Source of the DNA: Pseudomonas sp. ICMP22404
GTDB lineage: Bacteria > Pseudomonadota > Gammaproteobacteria > Pseudomonadales > Pseudomonadaceae
Direction: 5' to 3'
DNA length: 64,000 nucleotides
Assembly: GCF_006227205.1 (NCBI RefSeq)
Contig: NZ_VCNG01000008.1
Coordinates: forward strand, 1-64,000
The stretch's first letter is position 1; each line of letters opens with the position of its first letter. This document shows positions 33,787-41,839 of this stretch, piece after piece. Made by a program: the position numbers and the translations under genes. The notes under the pieces were generated by a model. It had not been told where the DNA came from. It did no database searches and was given only the letters and a program-made list of their open reading frames with translations.

Positions 33787-34715
33787 ACCTGCAAGGCTGG
33801 CTGCCGATCCGCGTGTGGCAAGAGGCGGGGCAATGGCGGGTCGATTGGTGCTGGTTCGGCGAGAAGCCCTTGTCGCAACCCTTCTTCGGTGATGCCGTGG
33901 AAGACGCTTTGCGCCTGCCCTTCAATCAGGCGTTCCGGCGCCAGACTCCCTTGGACGCGCTCGCCCAGTGGCAGTGCCAGAGCCCTGGCCTTGCGCCCAG
34001 TGCATTCATCTTCCATGCCTCGCGCTGTGGCTCGACACTGATCAGCCAGATGCTGGCGCAACTGGACGACCACATCGTCGTATCCGAACCGCCGCCACTG
34101 GATCGGCTACTGCGCAGTGATCTTCCCGCCGCCGAACGCTGTGCGGCGCTCAAAGGGTTGCTGTCGGCCTATGGGCAGCCTCGTCGAGGCGTGGAGCGGC
34201 GATTGGTGATCAAGCTCGATGCCTGGAACATCGGTGAGCTGTCACGGCTGCGTGAGTGTTTTCCCGATACGCCTTGGCTGTTCGTGTACCGCGACCCGCT
34301 GGAAATTGCCGTGTCTCATCTGCGCCGCCCCGGCATGCACATGGTGCCGGGGATGATTGGTCCGAGCATCCTGGACGACGGGCTGCCTTTCGGCGGCCCG
34401 GAAGACTTCATTGCGCGTAGGATCGGGCGATTGCTGCAGGCCGGGTTGGAGCAATGCCAGGCATCCGCCGCACAGACGGTTGACTATCGCGAGCTGCCCG
34501 ACGCCATGGCAGGCAGGCTGGCGGTCTTTTTCCAGCTTGATGAGGTGCAGCGCAGGCAGGCGTTCGCCAGCGTGAAGCGGCACGCCAAGCAGCCGGCGCA
34601 GGGTTTTACCGGCGACAGCGAGGAGAAGCGCCGGGAGGCGTCGCCCTTGTTGCGCGAGCGGGTACAGGCGTGGGCGCAAGGGCCGTATGAAGCCCTGAAG
34701 TCCCTGCCAAGGTAA
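33774..34715 (+). CDS. Second sulfotransferase-like protein
   Basis: This 313-residue protein has the PAPS-binding loop IFHASRCGSTLISQML at ~78-93 and the 3'-phosphate motif WLFVYRDPLEIAVSHLRR at ~165-182. The Cys in the loop (S-R-C-G-S-T) is common in a sulfotransferase subfamily paired with AspH-like proteins. The first ~75 residues are an N-terminal extension (WRVDWCWFGEKPLSQPFFGD) possibly for substrate recognition. It overlaps the hydroxylase gene and ends the rightward operon that began with the DUF4347 gene. It is only distantly similar to the protein at 24221. Confidence 0.83.
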   Translation: MEGLNLQGWLPIRVWQEAGQWRVDWCWFGEKPLSQPFFGDAVEDALRLPFNQAFRRQTPLDALAQWQCQSPGLAPSAFIFHASRCGSTLISQMLAQLDDHIVVSEPPPLDRLLRSDLPAAERCAALKGLLSAYGQPRRGVERRLVIKLDAWNIGELSRLRECFPDTPWLFVYRDPLEIAVSHLRRPGMHMVPGMIGPSILDDGLPFGGPEDFIARRIGRLLQAGLEQCQASAAQTVDYRELPDAMAGRLAVFFQLDEVQRRQAFASVKRHAKQPAQGFTGDSEEKRREASPLLRERVQAWAQGPYEALKSLPR

Positions 34716-34752
34716 TCAGTTCTATGGCCTGTTTAGGCTCGGCGGCGCTCCA

Positions 34753-35514
34753 TCAGGGCTTGTTCGGTGACAACTCCGCCATCCCCTTGAGCAAGTCGAT
34801 CGGCAGGGGGAAGACAATGGTGGAGGACTTGTCCCCGGCAATCGACCCCAACGTCTGCATGTAGCGCAGTTGCATGGCGCCTGGCTGGCGCCCGAGCATC
34901 TCGGCGGCTTGCATGAGTTTTTCCGACGCCTGCAGCTCGCCTTCGGCGTGGATCACCTTGGCCCGCCGCTCCCGTTCGGCCTCGGCTTGCCGGGCGATGG
35001 CGCGAATCATCGATTCGTTGAGGTCCACATGCTTGATCTCGACGTTCGCCACTTTGATGCCCCAGACGTCGGTCTGGGCGTCCAGCACCTGCTGGATATC
35101 GCCATTCAATTGCTCGCGCTCGGCCAGCAGTTGGTCCAGGTCATGTTTACCAAGCACGGCGCGCAAGGTGGTCTGGGCCAGTTGGCTGGTCGCCATGAGG
35201 AAATTCTCGACCTGGATGATTGCCTTCTGCGGGTCGAGGACGCGGAAATACAGCACCGCATTGACCTTCACCGAGACGTTGTCGCGGGTGATCACGTCCT
35301 GCGGCGGTACATCGAGCACTATGGTGCGCAGGTCGACGCGGATCATTTGCTGCACCACCGGAATCAGCAGGATCAGCCCGGGTCCCTTGACCTGCCAGAA
35401 CCGGCCGAGCTGGAACACCACCGCACGCTCGTACTCGCGCAGGATCCGGAAGGTCGACGCGGCCAGTGCGATCAACAGCAACAGCAGCATCATAAAACCG
35501 ATTTGCATACCCAT
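34753..35514 (-). CDS. Slipin/SPFH-family membrane protein
   Basis: This 253-residue protein has one N-terminal membrane helix (~3-22) and then an SPFH (stomatin/prohibitin) domain: [39 protein letters not shown], and the coiled helix [20 protein letters not shown]. Such proteins form membrane microdomain rings. It is one base from the upstream NfeD gene, the classic slipin/NfeD pair. The start MGMQIGF at 35514 overlaps the end region of that gene. Confidence 0.92.
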   Translation of the reverse strand: MGMQIGFMMLLLLLIALAASTFRILREYERAVVFQLGRFWQVKGPGLILLIPVVQQMIRVDLRTIVLDVPPQDVITRDNVSVKVNAVLYFRVLDPQKAIIQVENFLMATSQLAQTTLRAVLGKHDLDQLLAEREQLNGDIQQVLDAQTDVWGIKVANVEIKHVDLNESMIRAIARQAEAERERRAKVIHAEGELQASEKLMQAAEMLGRQPGAMQLRYMQTLGSIAGDKSSTIVFPLPIDLLKGMAELSPNKP

Positions 35515-35515
35515 C

Positions 35516-36040
35516 TCATGCTCCTTGTGAGTCAGCGGGGACCACTTCCAGCATCAGGCCCTTGCGTGCGACGACGCGCACCGCTTGTCCAGCGCGTAGC
35601 GACGTCGCGCACGCCACTTGCCAGCGTTCGCCTTCCAACTGCACCCAGCCATGGTGATGATTGCCGACCTGCAGGGTGGTAATCACGGTGACGCTTCCCA
35701 ATAACGCGGCATCGCCGCTGACGGGGTGGCGCGGCCGGGTTTTCAACGCGCGGAACAACAGAAAAATCAGCAGCAAGGCACTGACCAGGCCCAGCCCGAC
35801 CATCAAGGGAACAGGCACATCGGCATTGGTCAGGATAATCGCGCCGACGACACACAAAGTGATGCCGCCCAGCCCGGCCACACCATAGTTGGGCAAGGCC
35901 ACCTCGGCGATCAGTAATGCCACCCCCAGGGCAATCAGCCAGAAACCCAGGGAGTTGGCGACCATCAACGCAGGGCCATCGGCTGCCAGCGTCGGCCCGC
36001 TCACGGCCAACAGCGCAAGCATCAAGCAGCGAATATTCAC
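35516..36040 (-). CDS. NfeD-family membrane protein
   Basis: The 174-residue product has a signal-like first helix ([13 protein letters not shown]), two or three further helices ([45 protein letters not shown]) and a C-terminal soluble OB-fold domain (~110-170). It is the short NfeD form without a ClpP-like protease domain. It partners the slipin encoded immediately downstream; such pairs affect membrane organisation. Confidence 0.9.
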   Translation of the reverse strand: MNIRCLMLALLAVSGPTLAADGPALMVANSLGFWLIALGVALLIAEVALPNYGVAGLGGITLCVVGAIILTNADVPVPLMVGLGLVSALLLIFLLFRALKTRPRHPVSGDAALLGSVTVITTLQVGNHHHGWVQLEGERWQVACATSLRAGQAVRVVARKGLMLEVVPADSQGA

Positions 36041-36195
36041 CGGATCCTCCGCAACGCCCGTGCGTGACGTTTATCCACAGTCGTTACTTACAGTCTAGTC
36101 GAACCGTGGGTTGATCGAATTTTGAGCAGTCTGGCGATGCTCCAGAGGCTAGACTGCTGGGAGAGAAGCCGCATCCAGCCATGTCAGGAGTTCCC

Positions 36196-36441
36196 ATGGA
36201 AACCCCAATCCACAGCCTCCCCGCCCTGTTCAAGCAACTGGGGCTGCCCGACGACGCCATCAGCATCGATCAGTTCATTGCCAGCCATTCACCCCTCAAG
36301 CCCGAACTGCACCTGGCTGACGCGTTCTTCTGGAGCAAGAGTCAGCAGCAATTGTTACGCGACGAAATCCTCGAGGATGCCGATTGGGCGGTGGTGGTGG
36401 ATCAGTTGGACGTGTTGTTGAGGAAAGGGCGCAGTGACTGA
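36196..36441 (+). CDS. DUF2789 family protein
   Basis: This is an 81-residue acidic protein (HSLPALFKQLGLPDDAISID... FFWSKSQQQLLRDEILEDADW) that matches the short DUF2789 family of gammaproteobacteria. The start is ATG 36196, with AGGAG at 36186-36190; a further in-frame ATG at 36181 overlaps that site and is unlikely. Function is unknown. It is a single gene followed by a REPIN. Confidence 0.88.
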   Translation: METPIHSLPALFKQLGLPDDAISIDQFIASHSPLKPELHLADAFFWSKSQQQLLRDEILEDADWAVVVDQLDVLLRKGRSD

Positions 36442-36454
36442 TGCAAATGCAGAA

Positions 36455-36546
36455 CCTGTGGGAGCAAGCCTGCTCGCGATAGCGGTCTCACATTCAACGC
36501 AGAGCTGACGGATATATCACTATCGCGAGCAGGCTCGCTCCCACAA
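36455..36546. repeat. REPIN after the DUF2789 gene
   Basis: Facing units cctgtgggagcaagcctgct and the inverse are separated by a spacer with acattcaacgcagagctgacg, a spacer type also seen at 59312-59404. Confidence 0.92.
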
Positions 36547-36582
36547 AGTTGATATTCATTTTTATTATTAACAAATAGCTTC

Positions 36583-36602
36583 TTATTCCTTAAACAATAT
36601 AT
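36583..36602. promoter_or_regulatory. Shared AT-rich motif upstream of the RBBP9-type hydrolase
   Basis: ttattccttaaacaatatat lies 48 bases before the ATG at 36650. Its reverse complement recurs, with one base inserted or deleted, at 38271-38290 before metQ. It resembles 7610-7627 before the dioxygenase. I infer a common sulfur-starvation control site. Confidence 0.5.
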
Positions 36603-36649
36603 CTCTCCTCCCTATACTCGTCCCTGAACAGACACGCAGGAGAGCACCC

Positions 36650-37231
36650 ATGCGCAACGAATCGACTCGCTACCTGATTGTGCCGGGCTGGCAAGGATCG
36701 CCGGAAAATCATTGGCAGACCTATTGGCAGAACAGTCTGCCCAACAGCGCCCGGGTCGAGCAGGACGACTGGCTGACGCCCCGGCGTGAAGACTGGGTGG
36801 CTGCGCTGGCCGAAGCCATTGCCGCCGACAACACCCCGGTGATTCTCATTGCCCACAGCCTGGGCTGCATCACGGTTGCCCATTGGGCCGCCACCGCGCC
36901 GCTGCAACTGTTGCGGCAGGTTCGCGGGGCGTTGCTGGTCGCGCCGGCGGATGTCGAGCGGCCGGCCTGTGTGCCTGCGCTGCGCAATTTCGCACCGATT
37001 CCCACCGATCCGTTGCCCTTTCCCAGCCACGTGGTCAGTTCCGACAACGACGCCGCAGTGAGTGCGCCGCGGGCGCTGGAGTTGGCGCGTAGTTGGGGGG
37101 CCGAAGCCGGGATTCTGGCCGGGGCGGGGCACATTAACGTGCAGTCCGGCCATCAGCGCTGGGAGCAGGGTTTCGCCTATCTCTATCGTCTGCAAAACCG
37201 CATGGAGCATCACGCCCTGCGTCGCGCCTGA
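36650..37231 (+). CDS. RBBP9/YdeN-family serine hydrolase
   Basis: This 193-residue alpha/beta hydrolase has the opening motif LIVPGWQGSPENHWQTYW, the nucleophile elbow AHSLG (Ser ~66), the acid in SSDNDAAV and the His in GAGHINVQSGH. All members of the triad are visible. In pseudomonads this small hydrolase often stands in front of a sigma-54-type regulator linked to organosulfur use; the next gene is of that type. The two are 49 bases apart and probably share a transcript. The substrate is unknown. Confidence 0.88.
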   Translation: MRNESTRYLIVPGWQGSPENHWQTYWQNSLPNSARVEQDDWLTPRREDWVAALAEAIAADNTPVILIAHSLGCITVAHWAATAPLQLLRQVRGALLVAPADVERPACVPALRNFAPIPTDPLPFPSHVVSSDNDAAVSAPRALELARSWGAEAGILAGAGHINVQSGHQRWEQGFAYLYRLQNRMEHHALRRA

Positions 37232-37280
37232 ATTTTTTGACGCCCTTCCGTTACCCGGCGGTGTGGGGCGGGAGTCTGCC

Positions 37281-38213
37281 ATGAGTTTGCATGAAACCTT
37301 CGGTCAGCCGTTGCTGACCTTTCCCGATGCGGAAAAAAGCCCCCTGAGCATCCGCGCCAAGGCACTGGTGTTCGTTGATCCACGTTCGCGCCAGTTGCGC
37401 CAGGCTCTGGAGCAACTGGCGCCACGCGCAATCCCGGTGTTGATTCGCGGCGAAACCGGCACGGGCAAGGAATTGCTCGCCCGGCACATCCACCGTGAAA
37501 GCGATCGTGGCGGGTTGTTCGTCTCGGTCAATTGCGGCGCCATCAGTCCGACTTACGCCGACGCCGAATTGTTCGGCTATGCGGCCGGCAGCTACAGCGG
37601 TTCGGCCAGCAGTCGCGCCGGCTGGTTCGGTTCGGCCAACGGCGGCACGCTGTACCTGGATGAAATCGGTGATCTGCCGCTGCCGATCCAGGTCAAACTG
37701 CTGGCGGCCCTGGAAAACCACGAGGTCACCCGCGTTGGCGCTCATCAGCCCAGCCCCGTGGACGTGCGGCTGGTGGCGGCCACCAGCATCGACCTGGCGC
37801 AAGCGGTAGCCGCCGGCAAATTTCACCAACGGCTTTACCACTACCTCAGCGAAGGCCGTCTCGAACTACCGGCCCTGCGCGAGCGGGTGGGCGATATCCT
37901 GCCCCTGGCCGAATACTTCCTGGGCATCTACACCCAGCGCCTCGGCCTGACCATGCCGCTGATCAGCGAGGCGGCCCAGCAGGCGCTTGAGCGGCATAGT
38001 TGGCCGGGCAATACCCGCGAACTGGAGAACGTCATTCATTTCGCGTTGCTGGTGAGCACGGAAGAGGAAATCTTGCCGGAGCATTTGAACCTGCCATCCC
38101 TGCCCTCGGTACTCGACGCCATCGAGCAGGCAGCAAAGACCCTAGCAAGCGCAACGGCTGCCGAGCGTGTGGCATTCAAGGCGCTGCTTACCCGTCTGGA
38201 GCCGCTCCTCTAA
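37281..38213 (+). CDS. Sigma-54 interaction AAA+ protein lacking a visible DNA-binding domain (SfnR-like)
   Basis: This 310-residue protein has the sigma-54 activator AAA+ core: Walker A RGETGTGKELLARHIH (~56-70), Walker B NGGTLYLDEIGDLP (~118) and the sensor block LPALRERVGDILPLAEYF and HSWPGNTRELENVI. Two features are odd. The GAFTGA loop that contacts sigma-54 is replaced by G-S-Y-S-G-S (103-108). And after the AAA+ domain only ~45 residues remain (LPSVLDAIEQAAKTLASATA), with no Fis-type helix-turn-helix. There is also no receiver or GAF domain in front. Position before metQ and after a hydrolase suggests organosulfur control; a non-DNA-binding mode or partner protein is possible. Confidence 0.82.
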   Translation: MSLHETFGQPLLTFPDAEKSPLSIRAKALVFVDPRSRQLRQALEQLAPRAIPVLIRGETGTGKELLARHIHRESDRGGLFVSVNCGAISPTYADAELFGYAAGSYSGSASSRAGWFGSANGGTLYLDEIGDLPLPIQVKLLAALENHEVTRVGAHQPSPVDVRLVAATSIDLAQAVAAGKFHQRLYHYLSEGRLELPALRERVGDILPLAEYFLGIYTQRLGLTMPLISEAAQQALERHSWPGNTRELENVIHFALLVSTEEEILPEHLNLPSLPSVLDAIEQAAKTLASATAAERVAFKALLTRLEPLL

Positions 38214-38270
38214 AGCCTTGCCGAGAGCATGCTTTATATATGAGTAAAATGAATATGAACTTGAATAAAA

Positions 38271-38290
38271 GATATTGTTAAGGAATAAAA
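38271..38290. promoter_or_regulatory. Shared AT-rich motif upstream of metQ
   Basis: gatattgttaaggaataaaa sits 103 bases before the metQ ATG. It is the inverted counterpart of the element at 36583-36602. The stretch 38214-38392 is otherwise non-coding. Confidence 0.5.
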
Positions 38291-38392
38291 AATATCGGTA
38301 TCGTCCGCTTCACGCGAGCGATAGCACTTCGCTTGCACCTCACCCTTTGGCCGTCGTCCATGACGACCGTGATTTTTCGATAAGGACACTGC

Positions 38393-39175
38393 ATGAAAAA
38401 GGTTCTGTTGTTCACCGCATTGGCGGCAGCGTTGGCTTCGGGTCTGGCCCAGGCCGCGGAGAAACTGGTGGTAGCGGCGACTCCGGTTCCCCACGCTGAA
38501 ATCCTCGAGCTGATCAAGCCGGCCCTGGCAAAAGAAGGTGTGGACCTGCAGATCAAGGTCTTCACCGATTACGTGCAGCCCAACGTACAGGTGGATCAGA
38601 AGCGTCTGGACGCCAACTACTTCCAGACCCTGCCGTACCTCAAGAACTTCAACGAGGGCAAAGGCACGAATCTGGTTACTGTGATCGGTGTGCACGTCGA
38701 GCCGTTTGGTGGCTACTCGAAGAAAGTCAAAAGCCTGGCCGAGCTGAAAGATGGCGCGACCATCGCCATCCCCAACGAAGGCAGCAACAGCGGTCGCGCC
38801 CTGATCCTGTTGCAGAAGGCTGGCCTGATCGAACTCAAGGATCCGAAAAACGCCGTGGCGACGCCGAAAGACATCGCCAAGAACCCGCATAACTTCAAGT
38901 TCAAGGAACTGGAATCGGCCATGCTGCCGCGGGTGCTGGATCAGGTCGACCTGGACATGATCAACACCAACTACGCTTTGGAAGCGGGTCTCAACCCGGC
39001 CAAGGATGCGCTGGTGATCGAGGGTTCGGATTCGCCTTACGTCAACTTCCTGGTGGCCCGTCCGGACAACAAGGACAGCCCGGCCATCCAGAAACTGGCC
39101 AAGGCCCTGACCAGTCCTGAAGTGAAGGCATTCATCGAGAAGAAATACAGCGGCGCGGTATTGCCGGCGTTCTGA
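38393..39175 (+). CDS. metQ: Methionine-type ABC substrate-binding protein (MetQ/NlpA family)
   Basis: This is a 260-residue NlpA-family protein. The signal peptide (1-22, cleavage within AQAAEK) has no lipobox Cys, so it should be a soluble periplasmic protein and not the usual lipoprotein. Family motifs follow: KLVVAATPVPHAEILE, VFTDYVQPNVQVDQKRLDANYFQ, and VHVEPFGGYSKKVK; the ligand-site segment TIAIPNEGSNSGRAL is intact. MetN and MetI are not encoded nearby, so it must use a transporter from elsewhere in the genome. The upstream AT-rich motif suggests induction by sulfur limitation. Confidence 0.9.
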   Translation: MKKVLLFTALAAALASGLAQAAEKLVVAATPVPHAEILELIKPALAKEGVDLQIKVFTDYVQPNVQVDQKRLDANYFQTLPYLKNFNEGKGTNLVTVIGVHVEPFGGYSKKVKSLAELKDGATIAIPNEGSNSGRALILLQKAGLIELKDPKNAVATPKDIAKNPHNFKFKELESAMLPRVLDQVDLDMINTNYALEAGLNPAKDALVIEGSDSPYVNFLVARPDNKDSPAIQKLAKALTSPEVKAFIEKKYSGAVLPAF

Positions 39176-39188
39176 TCGACCCCGCCCT

Positions 39189-39230
39189 ATAAAAAACTGA
39201 TGTGGCGAGGGAGCAAGCTCCCTCGCCACA
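39189..39230 (-). terminator. Perfect hairpin with T-run on the minus strand
   Basis: The 14-bp stem tgtggcgagggagc / gctccctcgccaca (loop aa, 39201-39230) is a single REP-like palindrome. On the minus strand it is followed four bases later by six T (complement of 39189-39197). It closes the small minus-strand transcript that contains two micro-ORFs. It also lies after metQ on the other strand. Confidence 0.75.
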
Positions 39231-39244
39231 AATGGATTGCGGAT

Positions 39245-39340
39245 CTATGCCGCCCTGTTCTTCAGTGCCCGGCGCAGGGCCACGAGCAGTTTGACCATGT
39301 CTTGCGGGTCGAGTTGTTGCGGGGCTTTCACGTCGGCCAT
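39245..39340 (-). CDS. Micro-ORF 2, 31-residue basic peptide
   Basis: The ORF has a perfect AGGAGG ribosome site 5-6 bases before its ATG, which itself lies in the last codons of micro-ORF 1. The product starts MADVKAPQQL and ends LVALRRALKNRAA. The second half forms an amphipathic, positively charged helix. It is followed by a terminator. I do not recognise a family. It is too short for standard gene callers. Confidence 0.6.
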   Translation of the reverse strand: MADVKAPQQLDPQDMVKLLVALRRALKNRAA

Positions 39341-39341
39341 G

Positions 39342-39407
39342 TCAATCCTCCTTGTGCGTATCGCCAGCAAGCCTGGCCTTGAGCTGCGGTTCCTTGGCGG
39401 CTGTCAT
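39342..39407 (-). CDS. Micro-ORF 1, 21-residue peptide
   Basis: ATG at 39407, stop TGA two bases before the ATG of micro-ORF 2. The product MTAAKEPQLKARLAG... is hydrophilic and may serve only as a coupling leader for the second ORF. An aggacgg-type site lies before the start. It begins about 17 bases after the predicted transcription start. Confidence 0.45.
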   Translation of the reverse strand: MTAAKEPQLKARLAGDTHKED

Positions 39408-39430
39408 CAGACCCGTCCTGCAGCGCTAGG

Positions 39431-39459
39431 AAAATAGACCGCCTGCAAGGCTTCTGCAA
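39431..39459 (-). promoter_or_regulatory. Predicted sigma-70 promoter for the micro-ORF pair
   Basis: On the minus strand: TTGCAG (39454-39459), 17-base spacer, TATTTT (39431-39436). Four of six matches in each hexamer and ideal spacing. It lies just after the end of the AAA ATPase gene, so the micro-ORF unit need not depend on that gene. Confidence 0.6.
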
Positions 39460-39469
39460 ATACCACGGA

Positions 39470-40630
39470 TCAATCCGGCCAGTTCCACGCCGGCGCATCC
39501 AGCATTCTCTGGCCGACAATCCCTGTCTGGCCCAGGTCCTTTTCCAGCACGATGCAATTGCAGTCGCCATCCTTTTGCAAGGCCGTGATCAAGCGTCGGG
39601 CGTGGGAAACCACCCAGACCTGACAATGCTCCGAAGCCCGGATGATCAAGCGTGCCAGGGCCGGCAACAAGTCCGGGTGCAGGCTGGTCTCCGGTTCGTT
39701 GAGCACCATCAACGAAGGAGGTCGCGGGGTGAGCAGTGCGGCGATCAGCAGCAGGTAGCGCAGAGTCCCGTCTGACAATTCGGCGGCGGACAACGGGCGC
39801 AGCAAGCCATGCTGGTGAAGCTCGATGCCGAAACGCCCGCCTGGCAGTTTATCGATGTGCAGCCGGGCGCCGGGGAACGCATCGCTGATGGATGCGTGCA
39901 GGGCTTGATCGTCTCCGATTTCAAGAATGGTTTGCAGGGCGGCCGCCAGGTCACGTCCGTCGTGGTGCAGCACTGGTGTGCGGGTACCCAGTTGCGGTTG
40001 GCGCGCCGGGGCATCGGCGTCGCTGCGAAAATGGTCGTAGAAGCGCCAGCGCCGAATGAACTCGCGCATCTGCAACACCTCCGGCGAGGTGCGCAGGCTG
40101 CCGACCTGGTCGAACAGGCTGTCGAAGGTGGGCGTGTGCTGGGCCAGGACGTCCCACGCGCGGCCATCACGGGCACGGATCATGGGGCCGTTGCGATCCA
40201 CCAATAGGCTGGCCGGACGGAATGTGGGACCGGCCCAGATGCATTCGCGCTTGATTTGAGGGTCCAGGGAAAACGCGGACGAACTCGGTTCCGGCAGGCC
40301 GAGGGAAATCGAATAGCTGAAGTCTTCCGCGGCGAATCCCAGGCGCAGGCGTTTGGTATTTATCCGGACCGTAGCGCCGATGGGCACCTCGCCGCTGCGC
40401 ATGCGCCGGCTGATCACTTCCGGTCCGGCCCAGAACGTCGAGTCCAATCCACCTTCACGGGCCAGGGCATTGACCACTCCACCCTGTGCCGTCTCCGCCA
40501 ACAGGCGCAGGGCGCGGTACAGGTTGGATTTGCCACTGCCATTGGGGCCGGTGATCAGGTTCAGCCGCCCCAGGGGGACCACCAATGTGTTGATGGATCG
40601 GTAGTTGGCCACCGCGAGGGTTTTGAGCAT
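39470..40630 (-). CDS. AAA family ATPase (RecF/OLD-like)
   Basis: This 386-residue ATPase has Walker A GPNGSGKSNL (residues ~28-37), an ABC-type signature LSDGTLRYLL near 285, and Walker B SLMVLNEPETSLHPDLLP. The final helices contain the usual VVSHARRLITAL region. It belongs to the ABC-like RecF/SbcC-type single-protein ATPases often annotated as predicted ATPases. There is no TOPRIM nuclease domain at the C-terminus, so it is not a full OLD nuclease. Its role is unknown. It is divergent from triA. Confidence 0.87.
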   Translation of the reverse strand: MLKTLAVANYRSINTLVVPLGRLNLITGPNGSGKSNLYRALRLLAETAQGGVVNALAREGGLDSTFWAGPEVISRRMRSGEVPIGATVRINTKRLRLGFAAEDFSYSISLGLPEPSSSAFSLDPQIKRECIWAGPTFRPASLLVDRNGPMIRARDGRAWDVLAQHTPTFDSLFDQVGSLRTSPEVLQMREFIRRWRFYDHFRSDADAPARQPQLGTRTPVLHHDGRDLAAALQTILEIGDDQALHASISDAFPGARLHIDKLPGGRFGIELHQHGLLRPLSAAELSDGTLRYLLLIAALLTPRPPSLMVLNEPETSLHPDLLPALARLIIRASEHCQVWVVSHARRLITALQKDGDCNCIVLEKDLGQTGIVGQRMLDAPAWNWPD

Positions 40631-40735
40631 GAGCGATTTCCTGCTGCCTGGTTAGCGTCTGTGCATCCGTGGAACCCTGTTCTAAGCTCACAGTCGTATC
40701 GTCACTGGCACATTCGTGCAATGCAAGGAGTCTGC

Positions 40736-41839
40736 ATGGCTGGTCCCCGAAACAAACTGGTTGTTTGCTTGGGTTTGTGTGCGTTGTTGGCGGGATGCGG
40801 TGACGAAAAAGTCGGTGAAAAAGCCCTGCCGCGGGTTTTCGTACAGCAAGCCGTGCCTACCGAGTACGCAGCCTCGGTGACCTTGACCGGGGATGTTCAG
40901 GCTCGGGTGCAGACCGATCTGTCGTTTCGTGTGGGTGGCAAGATCATCGAGCGCAAGGTCGATGTCGGTGACCGTGTCTCGGCCCGGCAAGTGCTGGCCC
41001 GGCTCGACCCTCGGGACTTGCAGACCAACGCTGATTCCGCCGAGGCCCAGGTGGCCGCCGAACAGGCGCGGGTCAAGCAAAGCGCGGCTGCCTTCCTGCG
41101 TCAGCAGAAACTCTTGCCCAAGGGCTACACCAGCCAGAGCGAATACGACGCGGCCCAGGCGCAATTGCGCAGCAGCCAGAGCGCACTGGCGGCCGCCCAG
41201 GCCCAGTTGGCCAACGCGCGGGAACAACTGAGCTACACCGCGCTGATCGCCGAGGCGCCAGGCATCATCACGGCGCGCCAGGCCGAGGTCGGCCAAGTGG
41301 TGCAGGCCACGGAGCCGATCTTCAGCCTGGCCCGGGACGGCGAGCGCGACGCGGTGTTCAATATCTACGAATCGCTGCTGAGCGAACCACCCTCGGATCC
41401 GGCCATTGTCATCAGCCTGCTGGATAACCCGACCATCCAGACCACCGGCAAGGTGCGCGAGATCACTCCGGCGGTGTCCGCCGAGACCGGCACCGTACAG
41501 GTCAAGGTGACCCTCGACGATTTGCCCGAAGGCATGCGCCTGGGTTCGGTGGTCAGCGCCACCGCCAAGTCCGCAGGCAAGACCGCTGTGGAGTTGCCCT
41601 GGTCGGCACTGACCAAGGACCTCAGCGAGCCCGCCGTGTGGCTGGTAGATGGCGAAGGCCGCGCGCAATTGCGTACCGTCACCGTAGGCCGGTACCTGAC
41701 TGGGAAAGTCATCATCAGCGACGGGCTCAAGGGCGGCGAGACTGTCGTTACGGCCGGTGGGCAATTGCTGCATCCTGGCGTGCGCGTCGAGATCGCTGAA
41801 AACACCCGTGACAAACCGCCGGCAGGAGCTCAGCCATGA
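40736..41839 (+). CDS. triA: RND efflux periplasmic adaptor 1 (TriA-like)
   Basis: This 367-residue lipoprotein adaptor has lipobox L-L-A-G-C (Cys21) and AAGGAG six bases before its ATG. It contains the lipoyl motif VGGKIIERKVDVGDRV, a coiled hairpin (~95-165, with QSEYDAAQAQLRSSQ), and a beta-barrel. It overlaps a second adaptor gene and an RND pump; two adaptors for one pump is the TriABC arrangement known from P. aeruginosa, where they bind pairwise. TriABC exports triclosan with OpmH as outer duct; no outer-membrane gene follows here. Confidence 0.88.
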   Translation: MAGPRNKLVVCLGLCALLAGCGDEKVGEKALPRVFVQQAVPTEYAASVTLTGDVQARVQTDLSFRVGGKIIERKVDVGDRVSARQVLARLDPRDLQTNADSAEAQVAAEQARVKQSAAAFLRQQKLLPKGYTSQSEYDAAQAQLRSSQSALAAAQAQLANAREQLSYTALIAEAPGIITARQAEVGQVVQATEPIFSLARDGERDAVFNIYESLLSEPPSDPAIVISLLDNPTIQTTGKVREITPAVSAETGTVQVKVTLDDLPEGMRLGSVVSATAKSAGKTAVELPWSALTKDLSEPAVWLVDGEGRAQLRTVTVGRYLTGKVIISDGLKGGETVVTAGGQLLHPGVRVEIAENTRDKPPAGAQP

